From NCBI GenBank assembly GCA_902771155.1, contig CACXVS010000018.1, positions 1-61,810 of the forward strand: DNA of 61,810 nucleotides, in the 5' to 3' direction. Below, piece by piece: positions 1 to 8,477 of this stretch; the stretch's first letter is position 1, and each line of letters starts with the position of its first letter. A model generated the notes under the pieces. It was not told the origin of the DNA, ran no database searches, and worked only from the letters and a program-made list of their open reading frames with translations. A program made the translations under genes and the position numbers. Source of the DNA: an uncultured Prevotellaceae bacterium. GTDB taxonomy: Bacteria; Bacteroidota; Bacteroidia; Bacteroidales; Bacteroidaceae.

Positions 1-392
1 CCCTCGTTCACCAGACAGACGGGTTTTGCCGCCGATGCCTTGATGTCGAGTTCGAGGGCATTATGCTGCACACTGTTCAGCAGCGGTGTCTTTTTCGAAG
101 GCTGTATGAGCCTTGCCGTAAGCTGCGACGGGGCTGCTGCATACGTCGTCCACCCCTGCATGTCGGCAGGCGCACCATAACGAGGGCCGTCCTCAAACGA
201 ACGGTTACGAATCAGTTCGGCATAGATACCACCATCGGCCGCATGGTTGATGTCTTCATAGAAGATACCATAAAGCATGGGGCTCACCTTCGGCCCTCGC
301 TGCTGGGCATCGATGTCGATAATGACTTGTGCCTGGACTATTGCCGTAGCCACAGCAAATCCAGCCACGAAAAGAAAGCTTTTGCAGTGCAT
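1..392 (-). CDS. alpha-L-arabinofuranosidase (GH51), 5' part only
   Basis: The minus strand reads open from an ATG at 392 to the window edge, giving about 130 N-terminal residues. A signal peptide (MHCKSFLFVAGFAVATAIVQAQ) is followed by SPMLYGIFYEDINHAADGG and then IYAELIRNRSFE. This block is the classic N-terminal signature of GH51 alpha-L-arabinofuranosidases. Such enzymes release terminal arabinofuranose from arabinan or arabinoxylan; the signal peptide puts this one in the periplasm or on the surface. The family is usually over 500 aa, so roughly three quarters of the gene lies outside the window. A -7 box sits 39 bp upstream. The signature is seen directly; substrate preference cannot be judged. 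Confidence 0.9.
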   Translation of the reverse strand, partial: MHCKSFLFVAGFAVATAIVQAQVIIDIDAQQRGPKVSPMLYGIFYEDINHAADGGIYAELIRNRSFEDGPRYGAPADMQGWTTYAAAPSQLTARLIQPSKKTPLLNSVQHNALELDIKASAAKPVCLVNE

Positions 393-430
393 ATCATCGA
401 TTGTTTAATTCTTGTTTTATTAATCCGCCA

Positions 431-438
431 CAAAATTA
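431..438 (-). promoter_or_regulatory. -7 box for the GH51 gene
   Basis: TAATTTTG on the minus strand matches the Bacteroidetes primary-sigma -7 consensus TAnnTTTG, 39 bp upstream of the GH51 start. A convincing -33 TTTG at 19-20 bp spacing is not obvious. Confidence 0.45.
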
Positions 439-550
439 CGAAAACAATTCGACATCCCCAACAGATTATCAGTCTTTTTTATGATGGCATATTCAAAAAA
501 TTGATCGACACTACGCCATTTAAAAGTCACCTTCGTGTGGCTTTAATTTT

Positions 551-716
551 TCAAATGACACATGTGACACAATATTTTGATATTCTATCGCGTACCGCGC
601 GTATATTATATGCGTATATGTGTGTATTATAATATAACCTACACGGTACGCGTGAAGAGTTTATATTATAATGTGTCATTTGTGTCATCTGTAGTGAAAA
701 GTGTCGATGTGTCGGG
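551..716. repeat. nested inverted array of 9-bp repeats
   Basis: On the left, TGACACA occurs twice with 9-bp spacing (cores at 557-561 and 566-570). On the right the reverse complement TGTGTCA occurs at 672 and 681, with weaker copies at about 701 and 709. Inside lies a perfect 9-bp inverted pair (589-597 CGCGTACCG and 644-652 CGGTACGCG) and an AT-rich near-palindromic core (602-611 against 625-634). The whole forms an imperfect cruciform. There is no coding potential. The architecture resembles the 11-bp array at 47666-48173. Function is unknown; a multi-site operator or the remnant of a small mobile element are both possible. Confidence 0.7.
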
Positions 717-789
717 TGCTTTGTTGTCATCTAAGACTCTTCGAGTACTGCGCACCCATGCAGTACACGTGGTATGCTCCAAACGGAGC

Positions 790-851
790 CTCCGCAGGAA
801 TCTGTAGAGCCTCTACAGAAAATTTTAAAGGCTCCGTAGAATCCTGCGGAG
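790..851. repeat. nested GC-rich hairpins with repeated GGAGCC
   Basis: CTCCGCAGGA at 790-799 pairs perfectly with TCCTGCGGAG at 842-851. Inside is CTGTAGAG/CTCTACAG (802-809 and 811-818, 1-nt loop). A competing 7-bp stem joins 830-836 and 847-853. It lies downstream of the SGNH gene stop, so it may terminate or stabilise that transcript. It may equally be one copy of a dispersed palindromic repeat. Confidence 0.5.
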
Positions 852-929
852 CCTCCATTCTGGCAGGACTTTTTTATGGGGGATTAGTTGTATTCCAAAA
901 GAGAGGGGATGCCGGCCCTCTTTGTTTGG

Positions 930-1589
930 TTACAATCCGGCCTCGAGCAGCTGGTCGAAGATGCTCTGCATGCCCTTCACAGAGGGATGGCCGTTCTGCT
1001 TGTCGATGTCGTGAAGCTCTACGAGCTGTATGCCGTAGTGCTTGCATATCTCGCGCATCGATTCGTTGATGGGCTCCCTCAGCTCTGAGTTCAGTATCGA
1101 TACAATCTGAGCCTCTGGGTAGCGCTTCTGAAGCATGTCGATCAGGCAGGCCAGCGCGGGACGGAAGTTCTTACAGTCGTCTTTCGTCCAGTCGGCATAC
1201 TGGTATTCGCCTACGGGCGAGTTGGCCCAGGCGTCGTTGGTGCCGCCGAAGACGAAGATGATGTCGGGGTGGCCGAGGCTGTCAACGCGCGAGATGAAGT
1301 TGCTGCGCGAGGTGTCCATCCGGCCGTATCCGGTGCCACAGATGGTGGTGCCGCCCCACGAGTCGTTGCGCTCGAGCTGGTAGCCCTTGGCCTTGATGTA
1401 GAGGTCCCACCAGGTCTGCTCCACCTGGGTGCAGTCGTTGCGGTCGTTGGGATAGAACGGTGCGTAGTTGGGAGGGTTGACGCCCTGGAACGTGGAATAG
1501 GAGTCGCCCAGGATCGACACTTTCTTTGTCTGCGCCGATACGGCTACTGTCGAAGCCATCATCAGCATAAGGATTAATTGTTTCTTCAT
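930..1589 (-). CDS. secreted SGNH/GDSL-family hydrolase
   Basis: The 219-aa product starts with a signal peptide (MKKQLILMLMMASTVAVSAQ). Block I follows as SILGDSYSTFQG, with the GDS serine as the likely nucleophile. FVFGGTNDAW is block III, holding the G-x-N-D oxyanion residues. A late HPS (in KQNGHPSVKG) supplies the usual His of the catalytic triad. Such enzymes are esterases or lipases, often acting on acetylated glycans. The neighbouring GH51 enzyme makes a carbohydrate-esterase role plausible, but the substrate cannot be read from sequence. Start and signal peptide agree. Confidence 0.85.
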   Translation of the reverse strand: MKKQLILMLMMASTVAVSAQTKKVSILGDSYSTFQGVNPPNYAPFYPNDRNDCTQVEQTWWDLYIKAKGYQLERNDSWGGTTICGTGYGRMDTSRSNFISRVDSLGHPDIIFVFGGTNDAWANSPVGEYQYADWTKDDCKNFRPALACLIDMLQKRYPEAQIVSILNSELREPINESMREICKHYGIQLVELHDIDKQNGHPSVKGMQSIFDQLLEAGL

Positions 1590-1619
1590 CTTTCTGATAT
1601 TTTTAGTACATAAAAAAAC

Positions 1620-3335
1620 TTACTTCTTCATGAGCTTCTCCATGCGGCGGCGGGCGTCGTGGGCCTCGGGATAGATCTCGAGGGCCTTCTGGTAGTTGCG
1701 GATGGCGGCGTCGTTCATGTGCTCGTGCTCGCACTCCCGACCCAGGATGGTGTATTCGGCAGCCAGGCGCTTCAGCAGGACGTTGGTGGCGTCGATATGG
1801 GCCCTGAGGGCGGCTATCTCCTGCCGCTGGGTATTGATGATGCCGAGCTTGCGGCGGATATAGCGGCGGATGTGGGGCTTCTCGATGTCGTAGCGCGAGT
1901 GGATGGCCTTGTAGAACTCGGTGAGAAACCGGTCGAAGTCGCCCTTGTCGAAGGCTCTGACGGCATCGCGGTACTCGCGGTCGGCCTTGCCCTCCTCGAG
2001 GGCCTTGGCGATGAGAAGCTGGTCGTTGTAGCGGTGGGCAAACTCCACCACCTCGGCCCTCACGAAGATGTCGCTCTGCCTGAGGGGCGTCTTGAGCGAG
2101 ATGCCCTCGAGCGAACGGCAGCGCGAGAGCGCCACGTAGGTCTGGCCGCCGGCAAAGGCCCCGCCCCCACCGAAGTCGATGGCCACCTGCGAGAAGGTGA
2201 GTCCCTGGCTCTTATGCACGGTGATGGCCCAGGCCAGTCGCAGGGGGAACTGGGTATAGGTGCCCAGCAGCTCCTCCTCGATCTTCTTCTCCTTGTCGTT
2301 GAAGGTATAGCGTATGTTCTCCCACACCTCGCGCTCTACGTCGAACTCGTGGCCCTGCTCGTCGATGACGCCCACGATGCCCAGCTCCTCGTCGATATAC
2401 TCGACGGTGCCCAGCGTGCCGTTCACCCAGCGCTTGTCCTTGTCGTTCTTGATGAAGATGACCTGTGCGCCCGTCTTCAGCAGCAGCTCCTGGGGCGTGG
2501 GCAGCGATGACTCGGGGAAGTCGCCCTTGACGATGCCCTGGAACAACGAGGGCTGCCCGGGCAGCGAGGCCAGGCGCTGCTCGTTGGTGAAATCGACGAT
2601 GTCGCGGCGCGTGGCGAGGGTGACGGTGAGGGCGTCGCCGGTGTCGAGGGGCGACGCCACCCGCGTGTTCAGGGCCCTGAGGTCGGCATCGCCGGCGGTG
2701 TTGGTTCGGATGCGGTCGAGGATTGACACGAAGCGGGCATCGCTCTGGCGATACACCTTGCGCAGCTCGATGCTCACGATGGGCATCTGCTGCCACACCT
2801 TGGCATGGAAGAAATAGGCCGAGGGATAGAAGGGGCTGAGCAGCTGGCGCTCGTCTTCCTTGAGCACGGGCTCCAACTGGAAGATATCGCCCACCAGCAG
2901 CATCTGCTTGCCGCCGAAGGGCTCGGGATTGCGGGTGAAGATGCGGAGCACCTTGTCGATAAAGTCGATGATGTCGGCACGCACCATCGATATCTCGTCG
3001 ATGATGATGAGCTCCACCTCGCGCAGCAGCTTGCGCTGGGCGCCAGTGTATTTCAGCGTCTCGTGGATGTGGCGGCGGTCGTAGCGGTGGTCGTTGGGCA
3101 GCAGCGGATGGAACGGCAGACGGAAGAAACTGTGGAGCGTGGAGCCGCCGGCATTGATGGCGGCAATGCCCGTAGGAGCGAGCACCACATACTTCTTCTT
3201 GGTGTGCTCGGCCACGTAGCGCAGGAAGGTGCTCTTACCCGTGCCGGCCTTGCCTGTGAGGAAAAGCGAGCGGCGCGTGTAGTTCACTATCTGGAGGGCG
3301 TCCTGCCACTCTTTGTTGTCGAGATCGAGTTCCAT
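1620..3335 (-). CDS. PIF1/RecD-like AAA helicase with C-terminal TPR
   Basis: The 571-aa product is a superfamily 1B-type helicase. Walker A is GKAGTGKST at residues 28-36, Walker B is LIIIDEISMV, motif III is LLVGDIFQLEPV, and the late motifs TVHKSQGLTF and YVALSRCRSLEG are present. This set is typical of the PIF1-like helicases common in Bacteroidetes. The last 60 residues resemble a TPR (NYQKALEIYPEAHDARRRM). The frame is open 180 codons further upstream, but that extension overlaps the neighbouring membrane-protein gene and is low complexity, so the MELDLDN start at 3335 is chosen. It probably acts in DNA repair or replication restart; this is inferred from family. Confidence 0.88.
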   Translation of the reverse strand: MELDLDNKEWQDALQIVNYTRRSLFLTGKAGTGKSTFLRYVAEHTKKKYVVLAPTGIAAINAGGSTLHSFFRLPFHPLLPNDHRYDRRHIHETLKYTGAQRKLLREVELIIIDEISMVRADIIDFIDKVLRIFTRNPEPFGGKQMLLVGDIFQLEPVLKEDERQLLSPFYPSAYFFHAKVWQQMPIVSIELRKVYRQSDARFVSILDRIRTNTAGDADLRALNTRVASPLDTGDALTVTLATRRDIVDFTNEQRLASLPGQPSLFQGIVKGDFPESSLPTPQELLLKTGAQVIFIKNDKDKRWVNGTLGTVEYIDEELGIVGVIDEQGHEFDVEREVWENIRYTFNDKEKKIEEELLGTYTQFPLRLAWAITVHKSQGLTFSQVAIDFGGGGAFAGGQTYVALSRCRSLEGISLKTPLRQSDIFVRAEVVEFAHRYNDQLLIAKALEEGKADREYRDAVRAFDKGDFDRFLTEFYKAIHSRYDIEKPHIRRYIRRKLGIINTQRQEIAALRAHIDATNVLLKRLAAEYTILGRECEHEHMNDAAIRNYQKALEIYPEAHDARRRMEKLMKK

Positions 3336-3352
3336 CGGGATTGCGGGTTTGT

Positions 3353-3946
3353 TCAGGCGAAGACGAAGCGTACCGACTCGTAGAGCTGTACGACGAGGAA
3401 GAACACGATGACCAGCGGGGCGCCCTTGGCGATGCCGTACGACACGAAAGAGAGGATGCCCGAGAGCGTGCGCAAGTGGCCGGCCATCATGGCAAACGAC
3501 ACCGAGAAGAGGACGACGGCAAAGGCGGCGATGGGCACCAGACAGCGGCTGAAGGCCGAGGGGAACAGTTCGCCTGTGGCTGAGAGCAGGATGGCGTGGG
3601 GCGGCAGCGTGAGCAGGGCGATGATGAGCAGGTAGAGGCAGAGGAAGGCCAAAGCCACCCGCAGGGCCACCCGCTCGCGATAGGTAAGCGGCTGACGGCC
3701 GAACAGCACCTCGGCCCCACTCTTCTGGAAACAGCCTACGGCCGAGAGCACCAGCAGGAGCCACACCAGCAGGGGCGAGGCCATGATGTAGGTGAACGAG
3801 CCGAAGAGCCACCTGATGCCCTCTGACGACAGCAGGGAGCGCACACCCTCCATCATGGTGGCCGACAGCAGCCACGACAGGATGATGAGCAATGCCTCGG
3901 CCAACAGGAGGAAGAGGCTGACCACTCCCAGCAGATTCCTATTCAT
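3353..3946 (-). CDS. hypothetical polytopic membrane protein
   Basis: The 197-aa product is very hydrophobic. Segments near residues 5-30, 48-70, 93-115, 133-155 and 172-192 could each span the membrane. No enzymatic motif or family signature is recognised. Its start overlaps the stop of the upstream response-regulator gene by 8 bp, and it ends 17 bp before the helicase gene, so it probably lies in one transcript with the kinase and regulator genes. A role with that two-component pair is possible but unsupported beyond position. Confidence 0.7.
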   Translation of the reverse strand: MNRNLLGVVSLFLLLAEALLIILSWLLSATMMEGVRSLLSSEGIRWLFGSFTYIMASPLLVWLLLVLSAVGCFQKSGAEVLFGRQPLTYRERVALRVALAFLCLYLLIIALLTLPPHAILLSATGELFPSAFSRCLVPIAAFAVVLFSVSFAMMAGHLRTLSGILSFVSYGIAKGAPLVIVFFLVVQLYESVRFVFA

Positions 3947-4658
3947 CGTCGGCCTCCAGGTTGTCGATATCGAGCACTCGGAGCTCTAAGGCGCGCACCA
4001 CCAGACGGGTGGCGTTGATGCCGGTAGAGCCCTCGGGGAACAGTTTCTGGATGAGTTCGTTCTGGCGCTTCTCGAGGCTCTTCACGCCGAAGGGCATGCC
4101 GCGCAGATTCGTGATCTGCTCCTTGGTATAGCCGAGGGCGAGGTGGCGCAGGAAGCGCTCGTCGTACTCGTCGATCTCGTAATTGACCAGGGCTTCCTGC
4201 TTGACGAGCTGACCGCTGACGGCAGCCTTGAAGCGCTCGACAATCTTCTCGAGGATGGGCTCGTTGAACACCAGCTGCTTGCCGTCCATCACGGCCGACA
4301 CGTCACGGCGCGTCAGCAGTTCGCCGGTCTTGAGGATGATGCCGTCGGCACCGGCGTCGAGCACGTCAACCCATAGCTTCTCGTTGAGAATCTCGCCAGT
4401 AAAGATGAGCACCTTCACGTCGGGGTGGAGTTCCTTGGTGTGGCGGCATATCTCGACGCCCACCGTGGTGGAGCCGCCCAGACCGAGGTCGAGCAGCACG
4501 AGGTCGGGCTTCTGCTGCTTCAGCAGTCGCCAGTAGGTCTGTTCGCTGTCGGCAGTGCCGATGACTTCCGCCTCGGGGATGTCGGTGCGGATGATACCCA
4601 GCGTGCCCTTCAGTTCGAGCGGCACGTCTTCTACTATAATCACTTTGAAGTTTTCCAT
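3939..4658 (-). CDS. response regulator with LuxR-like C-terminus
   Basis: The 239-aa product begins with a receiver domain: VIIVEDV acidic pocket, LVLLDLGLGG holding the phospho-acceptor Asp near residue 57, a conserved Thr in LIFTGE, and Lys in IILKTGE. The C-terminal part (from YDERFLRHLALGYTKEQI through SLEKRQNELIQKLF) is helix-rich and resembles the non-classical HTH region of Bacteroidetes regulators partnered with DUF5112/DUF5113 kinases. The start overlaps the kinase stop by 19 bp, so the pair is translationally linked. It is expected to receive phosphate from that kinase and regulate unknown targets. Confidence 0.85.
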   Translation of the reverse strand: MENFKVIIVEDVPLELKGTLGIIRTDIPEAEVIGTADSEQTYWRLLKQQKPDLVLLDLGLGGSTTVGVEICRHTKELHPDVKVLIFTGEILNEKLWVDVLDAGADGIILKTGELLTRRDVSAVMDGKQLVFNEPILEKIVERFKAAVSGQLVKQEALVNYEIDEYDERFLRHLALGYTKEQITNLRGMPFGVKSLEKRQNELIQKLFPEGSTGINATRLVVRALELRVLDIDNLEADDE

Positions 4659-7600
4659 ACGCTTGGTAATGTTATAATCATGTTTGTTGTTCCGTCGATA
4701 ATCGTGGCATAGATTCCGCAGCCACGACGGTTGGTGGCCTCGCCATGGTCTCTCACTATCTGGCGGCAGATGAGGTAAGGGATGTGGCTGTTGGAGGGCG
4801 TAAAGAGGTCGTGGGCCTCGGCCTCGGAGAGCCTGAGCTGGGGCAGCGGGATATGCACCTCGACATACTGCTCGTCTTTCTCGAGATACTGCCGCTCGAG
4901 CTTCTTCTGCCCCGACTGCTTCCTGATAATCTCGAACAGATAGCGGATGAGGTTCTCGTCGCCCAGTATGTGGTGGTCGAGGGGCTGCAGGTGCAGTTTG
5001 GTGCGCTCAGCCTCGTAGGTGGCCTGCCGGCTCAGGATGCCGTAGAGCTGGCGGTAGTAGTCGGTAACCTCGCCCAGCGAGTCGAGGTCGCCGGCATCCA
5101 TCAACTGGCTGATGCGGCTGGGGTAATACATCGTCTCGTGCTTGAGCGACGACAGGCAGTTGTCGAGCACGGCGTTGGCCACATGCAGATTGTTGTCTTC
5201 GAGTTCGGTCTTGCGCAACTCGTCGTCGAGCAGTTCCAGATCGGTCTGACGCTGCTGCTCCTTGAGGAACCGGTCGTAAAGCCGGTGGCGGTAGTAGAGC
5301 AGATAGTAGGCTGGGACGATGGAGATGAGGAAGAGCACGCCGAGGATGATGGCGATGGTCTTGTTGGTCTGCGACTGCTGCATGGCGCGGCAGTACTCAC
5401 CCAGCGAGTTGTCGGCCGACATCTCCTTGAACAGTTGGGTATAGATGCGGTTGTTATAGCTGTAGAGTTGCCACTCGTGCAGGGCCAGGGCGGCCACCGC
5501 ACTCTCGTTGCGGATGTCGAGGATGATGTGGTAGTTGGTGGCCAGACTGTCGTGGTACCACTGTATCTCGGGTGCCAGCAGCGACGAGTTGTCGAACGCC
5601 AGCATGGGCAGTCGGCCCTCGGGGCGCTGGCTGAGGTAATGCTGGTTGAGGTAATAGCGGCACGAGTCGGCAAAGCGCAGCGTGCGCTCATACTGGCCGT
5701 TGATGTTGCAGAAGTAGGCCGAGTCGGCAAAGGCGCTGGCCTTGGCAAGGGGCTCGGCAGCGGCGTGAAGGGTGCCCGTTCCCGTCAGGATGAGCAACAG
5801 CATGCGGACGATGCCCTTGGGCAGACGGAAGAAGAGGCGGCTGCCCTTGCCCAGAGTGCTCGTGGCGCCGATGTCGCACACCGAGAATATCTGACTGGTC
5901 TTGCGATATTTCTCGATGATGCCCTTGCAGTTGAGCAGGCCGAAGCCGTGGCCCTCTACAATCTTGTGATCGAAGAGGTGGTCGAGTTGTTCGGGAGTCA
6001 TACCCTTACCGGTATCCTCTACGGCAATCTCCACGTACTGATCGGTCTCGGAAGCCTTCACGGAAATCTGTCCTCCCTTCGGGGTGAACTTGCGCGCGTT
6101 GTCGGCCAGCGTGTTGAGCATGAAGAGCGTCAGCGCGGTGTCGGCCTTGACAACGGCGTCGGTGGGTTCTACCTGCATCTCCACGCCTTTCATCTGAAAC
6201 GACTTGCGGCTTCGGGCTATCAGGTCGAAGAGCCGCTGCAGGGGGAAGCTCTCGATCTTCAGACTCAGTTCGCCCTGCCGCAACTGAATCCAATGCGTGA
6301 GCACGTCGTTATAGGCGCCGATCTGGTCGGTGAGTTCCCTGACATAGTCGAGGTTGCCGCCGCCAGGTTTCCTCACCTCGTGGATGATACGGTCGATAAA
6401 GGGGGTAACGGTGTTGACGAGCGACACCTTGGCGCGCTGCTCCAGGTTGCGGCGCTCGCTGTTCTCAACCCTCAGCGTGAGGGCTGCCAGCTCCTCGTTG
6501 CGCTGTTCCAACAGTTCATCGTAGCCTTCTACCTTCACCTTCTTCTTGTTCAGGTGGTTGAAGAGCCACAGGGAGAACAGCAGCAGCACGATGGCGCCCA
6601 CCACGCCCCACAGCATCCAGTTGAGTTGCTTGGCGGTCTTGTCGTACTGGCTGGCGCGGGCTTCCAGCTGCCGGTCTTGTCGGGTGGTCTCCTGCAGGTC
6701 GAGATACTGGTTGCGGTTGAAGTCGCTCTGGGGCTTGTCGTCGATGGCCGCATAAGCCACGCTCAGTTGTTCGCGGATGCTGGCCACCAGATCGGGCGCC
6801 TGATAGATGGCCGAATCAGAGAGGGCCTGCTGCAGGTTATACAGCGCCGACTCGTAGTCGCCTATCTGACGGAAACAGGAAGCCAACGTGCGGTAGGCGC
6901 CGGCTATCTGATAGACATCGCCATACTCCTCAAAGATATACAGCGCGTTCTCGGCAAGCCATCCTGCCAGCATATCGTCGCCCACCCCATCGGGATTGAT
7001 AAACTTAATGGCGGGCAGGTTGTCGGCCAGGAGTTGGTTACGACTGTCTTCGTCCATCAGGTGTTCGGAGAGGGCCTCAAGGGCATTGGCGGCGAAATAG
7101 GGATAACCGCCCTTACGCGCCATGAGGAAACAGCGCATCAGGTGGTCGAACTCCTGTTGGTTGATCTCCTGTTGCGTGCCCTCGATGATGACGCCTCCTG
7201 CGCCGATGTTATACAGATAGTTCAGATACTGGGCCGTGTCGCGCTGAACCTCGTTGGGATCGATGTCGAACGCCTCGATCGACTGGCGCTCCAATCCCAC
7301 ATAATAATAATAGGTAGAATTGACGATGGCATATTCCGTCTCGGCATAAAGCAGCCTGCCGTGGTCTCTCGGCGACAGCGACTCGTGGTCCTCGTAGATG
7401 CGGTTCATGGCGCGACTGGCCAGCTCGCGGTACTCGTGGAACTCACGATTATTGGAGCGCCTCTGGCAAAGGCGCATCTGCTGGACGTAGGCTATAAAGA
7501 GTTCTACCTGATTGTCGGTAATCTCCTTCAACTCGCCCAACAGTTTCTCGGCCTCGTCGTACTCCATGCGGGCAATATGGACAAAGGCCAGATTGTTGAG

Positions 7601-7789
7601 CGCCTCTGCCTTGCCCGCCGAATAATGTTCGGAGAGGTTGAAGGCTTGTAGGGCGTACTGTCGGGTGCTGTCGATATTGCGGTAATGATAGGCATAGGAT
7701 AAGTCATTCAGCCTGTCCACAGCTTGCCTATCAGGGCACGAACAGGCTGAGAGGAGAATGGTTGATATAACAAGCAACCAGTATTTCAT
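4640..7789 (-). CDS. DUF5112/DUF5113-type hybrid sensor kinase lipoprotein
   Basis: The 1049-aa product begins MKYWLLVISTILLSACSC; the lipobox with Cys16 fixes the start at 7789, not a Met seven codons upstream. About 370 residues of TPR-like helical repeats follow, then a membrane segment (roughly 388-412), a coiled coil and a first kinase module. That module has an H-box IIHEVRK (about 468), N-box NTLADNARKFTP (about 561), G1 DTGKGM (about 593) and G2 GHGFGL (about 614). The protein then repeats the plan: a short sensor region, a membrane segment (about 811-833), a second H-box-like LKHETMYYPSR (about 883) and a degenerate ATPase end. This is the DUF5112 plus DUF5113 organisation of Bacteroidales. 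It lies 1 bp after kdgA. Confidence 0.85.
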   Translation of the reverse strand: MKYWLLVISTILLSACSCPDRQAVDRLNDLSYAYHYRNIDSTRQYALQAFNLSEHYSAGKAEALNNLAFVHIARMEYDEAEKLLGELKEITDNQVELFIAYVQQMRLCQRRSNNREFHEYRELASRAMNRIYEDHESLSPRDHGRLLYAETEYAIVNSTYYYYVGLERQSIEAFDIDPNEVQRDTAQYLNYLYNIGAGGVIIEGTQQEINQQEFDHLMRCFLMARKGGYPYFAANALEALSEHLMDEDSRNQLLADNLPAIKFINPDGVGDDMLAGWLAENALYIFEEYGDVYQIAGAYRTLASCFRQIGDYESALYNLQQALSDSAIYQAPDLVASIREQLSVAYAAIDDKPQSDFNRNQYLDLQETTRQDRQLEARASQYDKTAKQLNWMLWGVVGAIVLLLFSLWLFNHLNKKKVKVEGYDELLEQRNEELAALTLRVENSERRNLEQRAKVSLVNTVTPFIDRIIHEVRKPGGGNLDYVRELTDQIGAYNDVLTHWIQLRQGELSLKIESFPLQRLFDLIARSRKSFQMKGVEMQVEPTDAVVKADTALTLFMLNTLADNARKFTPKGGQISVKASETDQYVEIAVEDTGKGMTPEQLDHLFDHKIVEGHGFGLLNCKGIIEKYRKTSQIFSVCDIGATSTLGKGSRLFFRLPKGIVRMLLLILTGTGTLHAAAEPLAKASAFADSAYFCNINGQYERTLRFADSCRYYLNQHYLSQRPEGRLPMLAFDNSSLLAPEIQWYHDSLATNYHIILDIRNESAVAALALHEWQLYSYNNRIYTQLFKEMSADNSLGEYCRAMQQSQTNKTIAIILGVLFLISIVPAYYLLYYRHRLYDRFLKEQQRQTDLELLDDELRKTELEDNNLHVANAVLDNCLSSLKHETMYYPSRISQLMDAGDLDSLGEVTDYYRQLYGILSRQATYEAERTKLHLQPLDHHILGDENLIRYLFEIIRKQSGQKKLERQYLEKDEQYVEVHIPLPQLRLSEAEAHDLFTPSNSHIPYLICRQIVRDHGEATNRRGCGIYATIIDGTTNMIITLPSVWKTSK

Positions 7790-7790
7790 A

Positions 7791-8459
7791 TCATCCGCGA
7801 GCAGCGGCAATATAACCGAGGGCCTCGCGGCACTTGTCGGTCACATATTGCCAGTCACCGGCCTTCACCTTGTCGGAGGGGAACAGTTTAGAGCCCATGC
7901 CTACACAATAGACACCAGCCTTAAACCAACTCGTCAGATTATCCTTGTCGGGAGAGACGCCGCCTGTCACCATGATCTTCGACCAGGGCATCGGGGCCTT
8001 CATGTCCTTGATCAGATTGGGACCGACGACATCGCCAGGGAACACCTTCGTCAGGTCGCAACCCAACTCCTGGGCCTTGCCAATCTCGCTGACGGTCATG
8101 CAACCCGGGCAGTAAGGCACGAGACGACGATTGCAAACGGGCGCAATGTCGGGATTGAAAAGCGGACCAACCACGAAGTTGGCACCCAACTGGAGATAGA
8201 GGGCTGCTGTGGGCGCATCGACCACAGAACCAATACCCAGAGCCAACTCGGGACACTCCTTGTCGGCCCACTTCACCAGCTCGCCGAAAACCTCCTGAGC
8301 GAAGTCGCCGCGATTGGTAAACTCAAAGGCACGCACACCACCCTCGTAGCAGGCTTTTACCACCTGCTTGCAGAGTTCCAGATCCTTATTGTAGAAAACG
8401 GGCACCATACCGGTATCGCCGATTTTCTTCATAACTGCTATTTTATCAAACTTTGCCAT
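7791..8459 (-). CDS. kdgA: KDPG/KHG aldolase
   Basis: The 222-aa product is a bifunctional 2-keto-3-deoxy-6-phosphogluconate / 4-hydroxy-2-oxoglutarate aldolase. The Eda fold is recognisable from [44 protein letters not shown] and [10 protein letters not shown]. The Schiff-base Lys usually lies in the strand that here reads YCPGCMT, so the catalytic Lys should be checked by alignment. It splits KDPG into pyruvate and glyceraldehyde-3-phosphate, the last step of hexuronate degradation. [10 protein letters not shown] is preferred over an in-frame Met four codons earlier because it matches the family N-terminus. It is 18 bp downstream of kdgK, evidently the same operon. Confidence 0.9.
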   Translation of the reverse strand: MAKFDKIAVMKKIGDTGMVPVFYNKDLELCKQVVKACYEGGVRAFEFTNRGDFAQEVFGELVKWADKECPELALGIGSVVDAPTAALYLQLGANFVVGPLFNPDIAPVCNRRLVPYCPGCMTVSEIGKAQELGCDLTKVFPGDVVGPNLIKDMKAPMPWSKIMVTGGVSPDKDNLTSWFKAGVYCVGMGSKLFPSDKVKAGDWQYVTDKCREALGYIAAARG

Positions 8460-8477
8460 TTCAATCTTCAATTTTAC

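Larger units (their letters stand above)
393..929. other. 537-bp gap between the GH51 and SGNH genes
   Basis: No credible gene is seen. The gap holds the GH51 promoter (431-438), the inverted 9-bp array (551-716), and a cluster of GGAGCC-containing hairpins (785-855). Open frames crossing it lack any recognisable protein sequence. Confidence 0.6.

Noticed and set aside
1659..2510. 283-codon open frame antisense to the helicase
   Set aside because: Low-complexity Leu/Val/Gly composition; the opposite strand has full helicase motifs.
3336..3875. 180-residue N-terminal extension of the helicase
   Set aside because: It overlaps the membrane-protein gene in another frame and is Arg/His/Pro-rich without homology; MELDLDN fits the family start.
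4745..7651. 968-codon open frame antisense to the sensor kinase
   Set aside because: It has no recognisable domain, is Val/Leu/Gly-rich in the manner of a complementary-strand shadow, and the opposite strand holds a clear kinase.
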